Part shown: positions 1 through 6,422 of the stretch, in pieces
Numbering within the stretch: the stretch's first letter is position 1
How the letters are laid out: each line of letters opens with the position of its first letter
Assembly: GCA_002473165.1 (NCBI GenBank)
Contig: DKSD01000043.1
Span: forward strand, 1 to 16,693
DNA length: 16,693 nucleotides
Direction: 5' to 3'
From: Succinatimonas sp. UBA7265
Lineage (GTDB): Bacteria; Pseudomonadota; Gammaproteobacteria; Enterobacterales; Succinivibrionaceae
Made by a program: the position numbers and the translations under genes
Notes under the pieces: model-generated
Told to the model about the DNA's origin: nothing
Database searches by the model: none
Seen by the model: only the letters and a program-made list of their open reading frames with translations

Positions 1-1427
1 TCCCTGAAGGGGCCTGCCTTAACTTCAACAATCACTACGGCTATTACCAGGTGTACCGGAGCTTCCAGAAGGAAGATCCGAAGACCGGGAAGAAACGCCA
101 GAGCAGGATCACCTACGGCACCATAAGAAGCGACGGAACTTTTGTCCCCTCGCCAACCTGGCTGCTCTCAAAGGAGAGGGACGAGCTTAAGGACAGGCTC
201 GCTCAAAAGGACGCCCGCACTGAAGAGCTGTTCAAAGGGGCGGCGGAAGCCGCCTCAAAGGCCGCAAAGGAGTCCCGCGCCGACTCCAGGCAGCAGGGAA
301 AGGTGACGCACCGCCTGGAGCCGCTGCTGCTGGGGGCGCTGCTCAGGGCTCTCAGCGGCAGGAGCGACGCCGCTTCGGTAAGCGACGCCCTGAACGGCAG
401 GCTCAGGGAGGAGCTCTTCTCCGTGTACTGCCCTGAGCTTCTGTCAGACAGGCCCGTGTCCCGTGACACCGTAAGAAAGGCGATGATGCTTGCCGAGCCC
501 GCAAAGTTTGCTGATCTGTGCTCAAGGCTCACCGCAGGCCTGGCCTCAAGGCTTGAGGGAAGGGTGGTTGCAGCCGACAGCCAGGCCGTAAGAGCCAGCC
601 GCAGCAGCGGATCTGAAGGCGCCGAAGGCTCGGCGTACATGATCATGAACTTTTACGACGCCGCTGGGCGCGTCTGCGTCGGCCAGAAAGTCATAGACAA
701 AAAGACCAACGAGATCACCGCCGGCCCGCAGATCCTCAAAGATCTGGACGTCAGGGGCGCCACGGTCACGGCCGACGCCATGAGCTGCCAGGCGGGCTTT
801 GCCGGGGATGTCATTGGCAAAGGCGCCCATTACCTGCTGGCGCTCAAAGGCAACCAGGACCGCATGGCCGACGAAGCGGTGTCGCTGTTTGCGATGCACG
901 ATGCGAAAGCCCTGTCGCTTGATCCCGTGACGGAGCTTGATCACGGCAGGATAGAGACACGTCAGACTTCGGTGCTTAAGGCCTCGCTGTTCTCGCCTGA
1001 CATTCTGGAGCGCTGGGAAGGGCTGAAAGAAGGCAGCATCATCAGGATCATCAGGGACAGGACGGAGAAATCCACGGGAAAGGCAGGTTCGGAGGTTGCC
1101 TGGTACATAACCTCCATGGCTCCTGTCAGGGAGAACCTGGAGAAGATCGCGCAGACTGTCCGCGAGCACTGGAGCATCGAGAACCGCCTTCACTGGCTTC
1201 TGGACATGCGTTTCAGCCAGGATCGCATGCAGGCCAATGATCCGGCGTACATCGCCAACCGCAGCGCGCTTAACAAGACGGCGCTGGCGATGGTCGAGCA
1301 CTGGCGCTTCTGGCTGTGGGAGACGAAGAAGACGCCCAAGGTGCTGAGCGTAAAGCAGGCCATGGAGCGCTGCGAGCAGCCAAAAGAAGCCCTTGAGTGC
1401 CTGTGCTGCGCTTTAGGCATGCTGTGA
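1..1427 (+). CDS. ISAs1-family transposase, 5' end cut by the window
   Basis: DDE transposase of the ISAs1 (H-repeat associated, YbfD-like) group, expected to move its own insertion sequence. The frame is open back to base 3 with no start, so the GTG at 51 is only the first possible start inside the window and the true N-terminus lies upstream. Counting from that GTG, the order is a helical N-terminal region, a DDE_Tnp_1-associated type region (about 85-165), then the catalytic core. Candidate catalytic acids are D176 (VVAADSQ), D242 (TADAMSCQ) and E377 (HWSIENRLHW). LLALKGNQ and DHGRIETR are further family signatures. The first acid is followed by SQ, where this family usually has GK. The visible part has 18 AGG arginine codons against one in leuA, a sign of transfer. 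All three acids are present, so the enzyme may be active. The terminal inverted repeats could not be located; the left one is outside the window. Confidence 0.88.
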   Translation, partial: PEGACLNFNNHYGYYQVYRSFQKEDPKTGKKRQSRITYGTIRSDGTFVPSPTWLLSKERDELKDRLAQKDARTEELFKGAAEAASKAAKESRADSRQQGKVTHRLEPLLLGALLRALSGRSDAASVSDALNGRLREELFSVYCPELLSDRPVSRDTVRKAMMLAEPAKFADLCSRLTAGLASRLEGRVVAADSQAVRASRSSGSEGAEGSAYMIMNFYDAAGRVCVGQKVIDKKTNEITAGPQILKDLDVRGATVTADAMSCQAGFAGDVIGKGAHYLLALKGNQDRMADEAVSLFAMHDAKALSLDPVTELDHGRIETRQTSVLKASLFSPDILERWEGLKEGSIIRIIRDRTEKSTGKAGSEVAWYITSMAPVRENLEKIAQTVREHWSIENRLHWLLDMRFSQDRMQANDPAYIANRSALNKTALAMVEHWRFWLWETKKTPKVLSVKQAMERCEQPKEALECLCCALGML

Positions 1428-1438
1428 TGGCGGCATTT

Positions 1439-1468
1439 AAAAAAAGATCCCGGCTAAAGCCATCTTTT
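1439..1468 (-). terminator. Bidirectional intrinsic terminator between transposase and the minus-strand units
   Basis: Inverted repeat AAAAGAT (1442-1448) / ATCTTTT (1462-1468), with an inner GGC/GCC stem closing a TAAA loop and a three-base CCC bulge. On the minus strand the stem is followed by seven T (complement of A1439-1445), a good intrinsic terminator. On the plus strand only four T follow, so it is weaker for the transposase. It would end transcription coming from pgsA or from the antisense promoter at 1750-1778. Confidence 0.6.
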
Positions 1469-1511
1469 GCAGCTTGACGCGCGATCAAGAAAGTAGCAGA
1501 ACTGAACTTTC

Positions 1512-1537
1512 TGTTATACAGATAAATCTTTTAGAAT
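1512..1537 (+). promoter_or_regulatory. Possible promoter for the 21-codon ORF
   Basis: Two candidate -10 elements lie here. TGTTATACA (1512-1520) is an extended -10 form. TAGAAT (1532-1537) matches TATAAT at five of six bases but has no good -35 at 17 bp. From TAGAAT the RNA would begin near 1544, directly before the 5' hairpin at 1547. Which element is used, if either, cannot be decided by eye. Confidence 0.35.
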
Positions 1538-1546
1538 ACAAATGAT

Positions 1547-1602
1547 GTCTCAGGAGAGACAGTGGTTGTCCGGGGAACCGGTCAGACCACCGTACCCCGG
1601 AC
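1547..1602 (+). other. Two stable hairpins in the leader of the small ORF
   Basis: First hairpin: GTCTC (1547-1551) and GAGAC (1556-1560) around the loop AGGA. Second hairpin: GTCCGGGG (1568-1575) and CCCCGGAC (1595-1602), perfect over 8 bp, with an inner CGGT/ACCG stem (1579-1582 and 1589-1592). No T-run follows on either strand, so these are not intrinsic terminators. Highly structured leaders of this kind are typical of type I toxin mRNAs; that role is inferred. Confidence 0.55.
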
Positions 1603-1612
1603 TTGGCATTCA

Positions 1613-1627
1613 CTCCTGCAAAGGAGG
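1613..1627 (+). promoter_or_regulatory. Shine-Dalgarno of the small ORF inside a GCAA tetraloop hairpin
   Basis: AAGGAGG (1621-1627) lies 5 bases before the ATG at 1633 and is a near-perfect ribosome binding site. CTCCT (1613-1617) pairs with AGGAG (1622-1626) across a GCAA loop, a GNRA tetraloop. Folded, the hairpin would hide most of the Shine-Dalgarno. Confidence 0.6.
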
Positions 1628-1632
1628 TTGCA

Positions 1633-1698
1633 ATGAGAAAAGCCATTCTCATTGTGATGCTGATCATTTTGATTTGCTGGTGCAATCCGGTATTCTAA
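1633..1698 (+). CDS. 21-residue hydrophobic peptide, Ibs-like type I toxin candidate
   Basis: Short ORF from ATG 1633 to TAA 1696-1698, preceded by AAGGAGG at ideal spacing. The peptide begins MRKAILIVML, runs through IILIC and ends WCNPVF. It therefore has two basic residues at the N-terminus, an uninterrupted hydrophobic stretch of about 15 residues (A4 to C17, with one W) and a short aromatic C-terminus. That is the architecture of Ibs toxins (19 residues, basic start, Leu/Ile/Val core, aromatic end), which insert in the inner membrane and are silenced by the antisense Sib RNAs. Similarity is in architecture; I cannot claim homology. Support comes from the sequestered Shine-Dalgarno, flanking hairpins and an antisense promoter at 1750-1778. 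Alternatives are a harmless small membrane protein, a regulatory leader peptide, or chance. Confidence 0.6.
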   Translation: MRKAILIVMLIILICWCNPVF

Positions 1699-1709
1699 AT
1701 GAGGCATCA

Positions 1710-1741
1710 ACGCGGGTGGAGCTGCGAGGCTTCACTCGCGT
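1710..1741 (+). other. Strong 3' hairpin after the small ORF
   Basis: A 13-bp stem, 1710-1722 with 1729-1741, closes a six-base TGCGAG loop. Two of the pairs are G-U wobbles in plus-strand RNA; on the minus strand the same positions become A-C mismatches, so the stem is best formed by the plus-strand transcript. It begins 12 bases after the stop codon. A loose T-rich stretch follows at about 1748-1763, so it may help end or protect the mRNA. Confidence 0.5.
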
Positions 1742-1749
1742 CAGCTCTG

Positions 1750-1778
1750 ATTATAATTTCTTTCCAATCTGCTTTCAA
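1750..1778 (-). promoter_or_regulatory. Near-consensus sigma70 promoter reading antisense to the small ORF
   Basis: On the minus strand, TTGAAA (1773-1778), 17 bases, then the perfect -10 TATAAT (1750-1755). It lies just beyond the 3' end of pgsA and points away from that gene, so it has no protein gene to serve. The only thing downstream is the complement of the 21-codon ORF. Confidence 0.65.
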
Positions 1779-1789
1779 ACAAAAAATAT

Positions 1790-2428
1790 TCAGTCTTTTT
1801 TGGCAGGCCCTGAGGAAACACTAAGCCTTTCGGTCTCGTTTTTGGCTTCATTCCGGGTTTCGCGCATGTTTTCAAACCCCACCTTAAGATACATCGCCAT
1901 AGACCAGATCGTCAGCACCGTGGCCACAGCGAGCATCGCTAAAGCCCCGTAAATCACCGCCTCGTTGTATCTCCAGATGAGCAGAGCGATCGAAACGAGC
2001 TGAATGGTCGTCTTCCATTTGCCGACCCAGCTTACCGCCACCAGCGCGCGTTTGCCCAGTTCCGCCATCCACTCGCGCAAGGCCGATACCGTGATCTCGC
2101 GGGCAACGATGATCATCGCCGGGATCGTCACAAAGAGATTGATGTGCGGGAAGAACAGACTCACGTGCACCGAGTAGTACTCAACTACCAGCACCAAAGC
2201 CACGCATACCATGATCTTGTCAGCCACGGGGTCGAGAAAGGCTCCGAATTTCGTGGTCTTGTGAAGCTTGCGGGCCAGAAAACCGTCTAACAGATCAGTC
2301 ATGGCCGCGATGATGAAGACGATGGCGGCAAGCAGGTTGGACTGCTCCGTAGGCCAGTAGAAAAGGATCACGAAGACCGGGATCAGGGCCAGCCTGATCA
2401 GCGTGAGCACGTTTGGCAAGTTAAGCAT
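1790..2428 (-). CDS. pgsA: CDP-diacylglycerol--glycerol-3-phosphate 3-phosphatidyltransferase
   Basis: Inner-membrane enzyme joining CDP-diacylglycerol and glycerol 3-phosphate into phosphatidylglycerol phosphate, the committed step to phosphatidylglycerol and cardiolipin. The 212-residue protein starts MLNLPNVLTLIR like E. coli PgsA. The complete CDP-alcohol phosphotransferase motif is present: D45, D48, G49, A52, R53, G62, D66, D70. Hydrophobic segments lie near 8-24, 31-48, 72-90, 99-113 and 148-190. I chose ATG 2428, with GGGGAAG just upstream, over an ATG 78 bases earlier, because the longer version adds 26 unrelated residues. The polar tail after about 190 is longer than in E. coli. It is 160 bp after truA, and the promoter at 2524-2552 allows independent expression. 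Confidence 0.95.
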   Translation of the reverse strand: MLNLPNVLTLIRLALIPVFVILFYWPTEQSNLLAAIVFIIAAMTDLLDGFLARKLHKTTKFGAFLDPVADKIMVCVALVLVVEYYSVHVSLFFPHINLFVTIPAMIIVAREITVSALREWMAELGKRALVAVSWVGKWKTTIQLVSIALLIWRYNEAVIYGALAMLAVATVLTIWSMAMYLKVGFENMRETRNEAKNETERLSVSSGPAKKD

Positions 2429-2523
2429 TGCATCTTCCCCGATGCTTATTATTGTGCAGGATGTGCAGGATCGCGCCTTGGGCGCCGCGCAAAACAACAG
2501 CGCCACAGGATCGTCTCTTTGAA

Positions 2524-2552
2524 ATTATAGGTTCAACGCCCTGACGCATCAA
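2524..2552 (-). promoter_or_regulatory. Probable pgsA promoter
   Basis: Minus strand: TTGATG (2547-2552), 17 bases, perfect TATAAT (2524-2529). Transcription would start near 2517, giving a leader of about 90 nt before pgsA. The leader contains a small GC hairpin (GCGCC, CAA loop, GGCGC). The element lies in the only sizeable gap of the minus-strand gene block. Confidence 0.65.
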
Positions 2553-2588
2553 TGATCTTAAGCGCAGGGGATCACAATTGCGCAGTGA

Positions 2589-3374
2589 TCACTCAAGCCA
2601 CAGAGGCCCGAGGCACTCCCGGCGCGGCAGTGCGAATTCGGAAGAATAAGTGACATCAACCAGGTACAGTCCGCCTGGTTTGGCTGTCGGACCTGCGGCG
2701 TTGCGGTCATGCTTTGCAAAAACTTCGCCGAACCATGTTGCATCGCGGCTGCCGTTCCCCACCATCAGCAACGATCCGACGATGTTGCGCACCATGTGGT
2801 TTAAAAAGGCGTTGGCAGCGATGTCAAAGACGATAAAAGCGCCGTGGCGGCTTACGTCGAGATAATGCACGCAACGGTTTTTCGAGCGGCTTTCATCATC
2901 GGCTCCGCAAAAAGAGCTGAAATCATGCTCGCCTAAAAGCAGCTGCGCCGCCTGCTGCATGGCAGCGGCGTCATAGGCGCCGTGATACACGGACACGCCC
3001 TTGGAGAGCACCCCGGGGCGGTTTAGCGTGTTTTGCAGGATGTAGCGGTAGCGGCGGGCGCGCGCTGAAAAACGCGCGTGAAAGGAATCGGGCACATGCT
3101 TTGCCCAGGTCACGGCGATGTCAGGCGGCAGCTTCGTGTTCGTGCCCAGCACCCAGCTCTTGTCAGAGCGCTCATGCGTTACATCAAAGTGCACGACCTG
3201 CCCGGTGGCGCTGACGCCGGCGTCGGTGCGCCCGGCGCAGCACAGTTCGACTTTTTCGGCGGCGATCTGGCTTAAAGCCTGCTCGAGCTCGCCCTGCACG
3301 CTCTTATGATCGTTCTGGCGCTGAAACCCCGCGTAGCCGCGGCCCTCATACTCTATGCCCAGGGCAATGCGCAT
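2589..3374 (-). CDS. truA: tRNA pseudouridine(38-40) synthase
   Basis: Cytosolic enzyme isomerising uridines 38, 39 and 40 in the anticodon stem-loop of many tRNAs. The 261-residue length is usual for TruA. The N-terminal motif EYEGRGYAGFQRQ and the active-site motif CCAGRTDAGVSA are visible; D51 is the expected catalytic aspartate. NHMVRNIVGSLL near residue 190 is a conserved C-terminal block. The start ATG 3374 lies 8 bp after the stop of the GtrA-family gene, so the two are probably co-transcribed. No clear intrinsic terminator follows truA; a GATCAC/GTGATC inverted repeat at 2570-2590 has no T-run. Confidence 0.96.
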   Translation of the reverse strand: MRIALGIEYEGRGYAGFQRQNDHKSVQGELEQALSQIAAEKVELCCAGRTDAGVSATGQVVHFDVTHERSDKSWVLGTNTKLPPDIAVTWAKHVPDSFHARFSARARRYRYILQNTLNRPGVLSKGVSVYHGAYDAAAMQQAAQLLLGEHDFSSFCGADDESRSKNRCVHYLDVSRHGAFIVFDIAANAFLNHMVRNIVGSLLMVGNGSRDATWFGEVFAKHDRNAAGPTAKPGGLYLVDVTYSSEFALPRRECLGPLWLE

Positions 3375-3382
3375 CTGTTACC

Positions 3383-3814
3383 TCAGCTGTGCGTTTTGCT
3401 GTTTGACTTGCCTTTGAAGACTTCAAACTTCGAGACAACGTAGGTGATCACCGTGACGGCGGCCATGGCGATAATAAGCGGCGGCAGGCCGCGCATGCCC
3501 GCCTGCACCATGCCCCACACCATCAGATTGCGCAGCCCCAGCGTCCCCAGCGCCACCAGCAGGAAAGCCGCGGCGCTGCCGTCTTTTTGGAACGTGAAGA
3601 AACGATGCCCGAAATAGGAGACAACAAAGGCAGTGGAAAAGGCGGCGCTCGTGACGATGTTCTCATGCCGCCCCAGATCAAAGCCGAGCACCAGCGCGAG
3701 CGTTACGCACAGATCCACGGCTGTGGCCAGGCCGCCGACGATGCCAAAGCGCACGATCTCCCAGATCCCGGAGCCGTGAATGATCTTATGGCGCAGAGCA
3801 GCGAGATCGGCCAT
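3383..3814 (-). CDS. GtrA-family membrane protein, candidate lipid-linked sugar flippase
   Basis: 143-residue integral membrane protein with four predicted helices at about 18-37, 45-70, 82-105 and 109-130. The opening EIVRFGIVGGLATAVDLCVT and the later SYFGHRFFTF are typical of the GtrA/PF04138 family, and the length is normal for it. GtrA proteins are thought to move undecaprenyl-phosphate-linked sugars across the inner membrane. Its ATG shares one base with the TGA of the glycosyltransferase upstream (TGATG), so the two are very probably translationally coupled and act together. There is no third, GtrC-like acceptor-specific enzyme next to them, so the final glycan target is not shown. Confidence 0.85.
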   Translation of the reverse strand: MADLAALRHKIIHGSGIWEIVRFGIVGGLATAVDLCVTLALVLGFDLGRHENIVTSAAFSTAFVVSYFGHRFFTFQKDGSAAAFLLVALGTLGLRNLMVWGMVQAGMRGLPPLIIAMAAVTVITYVVSKFEVFKGKSNSKTHS

Positions 3815-4935
3815 CAGATGCGCTCCGGCGCTTTAGCCTTGGCGCGGGTCTTTTTGGCTGGCTTTTCCGCCGCCGGAGCTTTCTCCGCCGCGGCGCGTTT
3901 TTCCTGATCAGGTTTTACCGTGATGTCGGGCTCGTTATAAGTAACGCCGACCTGCGTGACGCTCCTGCCTGCCTCAAGCTTGCCGGAGAGCGGACCGTCG
4001 ACGGACGAGACTACATACACCGGGCGGCCTTTGACCTCCTCGCCAAGGCGCCCCAGATACTCGCCCAAAACGCCGATGGAGATGAGCTGCACCGAGCCTA
4101 AGAACAAAATCGCGGTCATGGTTGAAGCATAGCCCGGGGCGTCGATGCCGAAGATGATCGTCTTGATGATAATGAACAGCATGTAAAGGATGGCGAACAG
4201 GCCGATCACGCCGCCTACGTAAGACCAAACGCGCAGCGGCAGCGAGGAGAAGCCTGAGATGCCATCGAGAGCGAAGTTCCACAGCTTCCAGTAGTTCCAC
4301 TTCGTCTGTCCGGCCACGCGCTCAGGGCGTTTGTAGCCTACACCTTTGGAGGTAAAGCCAGGCCAGGCGAACAGGCCTTTCATAAAGCGGTTGCGCTCAG
4401 GCAGGCTGCGCAGCGTATCGATGATCTTGCGGTCGATGAGCCGGAAATCGCCGACGTTCTCCGGGATTTTGACCCGGCTGGACAGCCGGTTGAAGATCTT
4501 GTAGAACCAGCCTGAGGTCAGGCGCTTGGCCTCGGTGTCCTTGGAGCGATCGGTGCGCACACCGTAAACATTGTCTATGCCCTCGTCACGCCAGATGCGC
4601 ACAAACTCGAGCACCAGTTCCGGCGGATCCTGCAGATCGGCGTCCATCATCACCATGGCATCGCCTTTTACGAGATCGAGCGCGGCCGACATCGCGGCCT
4701 CTTTGCCGAAATTGCGCGACAGCCTGATGAGGCTGATGCGCGGATCATCCTGCTGCAGTTTATGCACGAGCTCCACAGTGCTGTCTTTGGACCCGTCATC
4801 CACGAAGACAATCTCTATGTGATCCCGGATCTCCTCCAAAGCCTCATCCACGGCCTTCATAAAAGGCTCCACGGTCTCATGCTCGTTGTAGCACGGGACG
4901 ACCAGCGAAACGATGTAATCCTCTTTGCGTTCCAT
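3814..4935 (-). CDS. Polyprenyl-phosphate glycosyltransferase, GT2 (GtrB/ArnC-like)
   Basis: 373-residue enzyme expected to transfer a sugar from a nucleotide donor to undecaprenyl phosphate on the inner face of the membrane. The GT2 domain occupies about 8-230: VVPCYNE (12-18), FVDDGSKDST with D46 and D47, and the metal-site MDADLQDPPE with D98 and D100. Two transmembrane helices follow at about 236-260 and 272-296, as in GtrB, YfdH and ArnC. Residues 340-373 form an added Lys/Ala/Glu-rich tail not needed for the fold. AGGAG lies 11 bases before ATG 4935. It follows folE by 12 bp and overlaps the GtrA-family gene by one base. The donor sugar cannot be read from the sequence; glucose, aminoarabinose and other sugars are possible. 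Confidence 0.88.
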   Translation of the reverse strand: MERKEDYIVSLVVPCYNEHETVEPFMKAVDEALEEIRDHIEIVFVDDGSKDSTVELVHKLQQDDPRISLIRLSRNFGKEAAMSAALDLVKGDAMVMMDADLQDPPELVLEFVRIWRDEGIDNVYGVRTDRSKDTEAKRLTSGWFYKIFNRLSSRVKIPENVGDFRLIDRKIIDTLRSLPERNRFMKGLFAWPGFTSKGVGYKRPERVAGQTKWNYWKLWNFALDGISGFSSLPLRVWSYVGGVIGLFAILYMLFIIIKTIIFGIDAPGYASTMTAILFLGSVQLISIGVLGEYLGRLGEEVKGRPVYVVSSVDGPLSGKLEAGRSVTQVGVTYNEPDITVKPDQEKRAAAEKAPAAEKPAKKTRAKAKAPERI

Positions 4936-4947
4936 TTGCCTTTGCTC

Positions 4948-5607
4948 CTAGTCCGTCAGAAATTCATGACGCGACAGTGAATTCGTTTTGAAATAACCGC
5001 CCAGCGCGGTCGTGGTGGTGTCCGAGGTCTGATCCCTGACGCCCCGGGATTTTACGCAGTAATGCGTCGCGGTGATGGTGACGGCCACGTTTTTCGTGTG
5101 CAACAGCGTCTGCAGCGCCACCAGGATCTGCTGCGTCATGCGCTCCTGCACCTGGGGGCGGCGCCCGAAGAACTGCACGATGCGGTTGATCTTCGAGAGG
5201 CCGATGATCTTGTCGGCGGGCATGTAGGCGACCTTGGCGCGCCCGTCCATCACGACAAAATGATGCTCACAGGTCGAGGTGAGCGTGATGTTCGCGATCT
5301 TGACCATCTCGTCAAAGTGCATCTTGTTGTCAAAGACCGAGACTTTGGGGAAGTTGCGGTAATCAAGGCCGGAGAAGATCTCATCGACGTACATCCGCGC
5401 CACCCGCTCCGGGGTCTCAGAGAGGCTGTCATCGCTCAAATCCAGCCCCAGCGCGTGCATGATCGAGCGCATGCTCTCGGCGATGATCCGTTTTTTTTCA
5501 TCGGCGCTCAGGCCGTTGCTCTCGCGCGGGTTTTCCAGGCCGCGGGCGATGAGCGCGTCCCTGACCATTTTGGCCTCAGGGCTCAGGCCGTCGTTAAACT
5601 CAGCCAT
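4948..5607 (-). CDS. folE: GTP cyclohydrolase I
   Basis: First enzyme of tetrahydropterin and folate synthesis, converting GTP to 7,8-dihydroneopterin triphosphate with release of formate. The 219-residue length fits bacterial FolE (E. coli 222). The zinc ligands are in place: C113 and H116 in STCEHHF, and C184 in THYCVKSRGV. The binding segment SKINRIVQFFGRRPQVQERMT is also present. Its ATG lies one base after the stop of the Nif3-like gene, which indicates coupling. folC, three genes upstream in the same run, acts late in the same pathway. Confidence 0.96.
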   Translation of the reverse strand: MAEFNDGLSPEAKMVRDALIARGLENPRESNGLSADEKKRIIAESMRSIMHALGLDLSDDSLSETPERVARMYVDEIFSGLDYRNFPKVSVFDNKMHFDEMVKIANITLTSTCEHHFVVMDGRAKVAYMPADKIIGLSKINRIVQFFGRRPQVQERMTQQILVALQTLLHTKNVAVTITATHYCVKSRGVRDQTSDTTTTALGGYFKTNSLSRHEFLTD

Positions 5608-5608
5608 G

Positions 5609-6412
5609 TTACTGCAAAGTGATAAAACTGCCCTGCCCCTGGCCGCGGCAGTCCGCCTCGGACGCCTCGCCCTCAGGATCGGAGAACAGCGGAACCCGCT
5701 CTATGGAGAACTGCTCCTCCACCTTTCCGGCAAGGTTCCAGATCCCCAGCTGCTCTGAGGGATCGTGGCCGAGCACGATCACCGGAATGCGCATTTCAGC
5801 TGCCAGGTGCCAGGCCTGCTCGCTCATCTCGCCGGTGATCAAAAGCTCGTCGGAAAATGCTGGATCCTCAAGCATGAACGAGCCGCTGCCTGAGCACACG
5901 GCGATCTTCGAGACCGTCGAATCTATGGTGTAGCGCGCCTTGCAATCAAGGTAGGCTGACAAAAGCGCGGCCAGCTCCGAGACTTTCGAGGGGATCTCCA
6001 AAACGCCGCGCATGCCTACTGAGGCAGGATCGCCCGGGGTGAGGTAATCGCAGCCTGAGGCGCCGACGGCGCGCAGCAGCGAGGCGTTGTTGCCAAAATC
6101 GCGCTGCGCGTCCAAAGGCAGGTGATAGGCCAAAAGCGTGATGTCAGCGTCAAACAAAGCCTTAAGCCGCGCTTTTGCCGGCCCCGCGTACGGACTCTGG
6201 CTGCCTTTCCAGATGATCCCGTGGTGCACGAGCAACAGCTTGCAGCCGCACTCCTCAGCGCTCCTGATGGCATCAAGCGAAGCAGTGACCGCCGCGCCAA
6301 ACCTCTCTGAAAGGCCGCCTGCCACCTGCAGGCCGTTTAACGAGACATCATGGAACGCGCCGCAGTTTAACAGGCGATCGCAGTAGGCGGCGATCTCAGA
6401 TATGTTTGCCAT
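5609..6412 (-). CDS. ybgI: Nif3-like dinuclear metal centre protein (YbgI family)
   Basis: 267-residue cytosolic protein of the NIF3/YbgI family, whose members form hexameric toroids with a two-metal site. Biochemical function is still uncertain; older annotation as GTP cyclohydrolase 1 type 2 should not be taken as proof. All expected ligands are present at positions close to E. coli YbgI: H63 and H64 (VHHGIIW), H97 and D101 (YHLPLDA), H216 and E220 (GHDPSEQ). The region after the last histidine reads DPSEQLG rather than the usual ATERGG, and the C-terminal 20 residues are a polar extension. It lies 10 bp after dedD and one base before folE. Confidence 0.87.
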   Translation of the reverse strand: MANISEIAAYCDRLLNCGAFHDVSLNGLQVAGGLSERFGAAVTASLDAIRSAEECGCKLLLVHHGIIWKGSQSPYAGPAKARLKALFDADITLLAYHLPLDAQRDFGNNASLLRAVGASGCDYLTPGDPASVGMRGVLEIPSKVSELAALLSAYLDCKARYTIDSTVSKIAVCSGSGSFMLEDPAFSDELLITGEMSEQAWHLAAEMRIPVIVLGHDPSEQLGIWNLAGKVEEQFSIERVPLFSDPEGEASEADCRGQGQGSFITLQ

Positions 6413-6422
6413 TTACAGCTCC

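Larger units (their letters stand above)
1440..1745 (-). ncRNA. Predicted antisense RNA across the small ORF (antitoxin candidate)
   Basis: A minus-strand transcript starting about 5-8 bases past the TATAAT at 1750-1755 and ending at the T7 terminator near 1439 would be about 300 nt. It would be complementary to the entire small ORF, its Shine-Dalgarno and its leader. This matches the layout of Sib antitoxins, which are encoded opposite and overlap the whole ibs ORF. Ends are inferred from promoter and terminator positions only. Confidence 0.45.

Noticed and set aside
546..1301. 251-residue minus-strand ORF inside the transposase
   Set aside because: Antisense shadow; the plus strand carries clear ISAs1 motifs across the same bases.
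1511..1521. CTGTTATACAG palindrome resembling an SOS (LexA) box
   Set aside because: The LexA site of gammaproteobacteria needs CTG-N10-CAG; here only five bases separate the halves.
1485..1685. 66-residue minus-strand ORF with a hydrophobic, signal-like start
   Set aside because: No ribosome site before its start; its hydrophobic stretch mirrors the complementary codons of the plus-strand peptide.
1542..1952. 136-residue plus-strand ORF
   Set aside because: No family features, no ribosome site, and its second half runs antisense through pgsA.
2429..2506. 26-residue N-terminal extension of PgsA
   Set aside because: Not part of the family. The downstream ATG gives the normal N-terminus and has its own ribosome site.
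2570..2590. GATCAC/GTGATC inverted repeat after truA as a terminator
   Set aside because: A short stem with no T-run on either strand.
5062..5622. 186-residue plus-strand ORF opposite folE
   Set aside because: An antisense shadow of a well-conserved gene; His/Asp/Arg-rich low-information protein typical of GC-rich complements.
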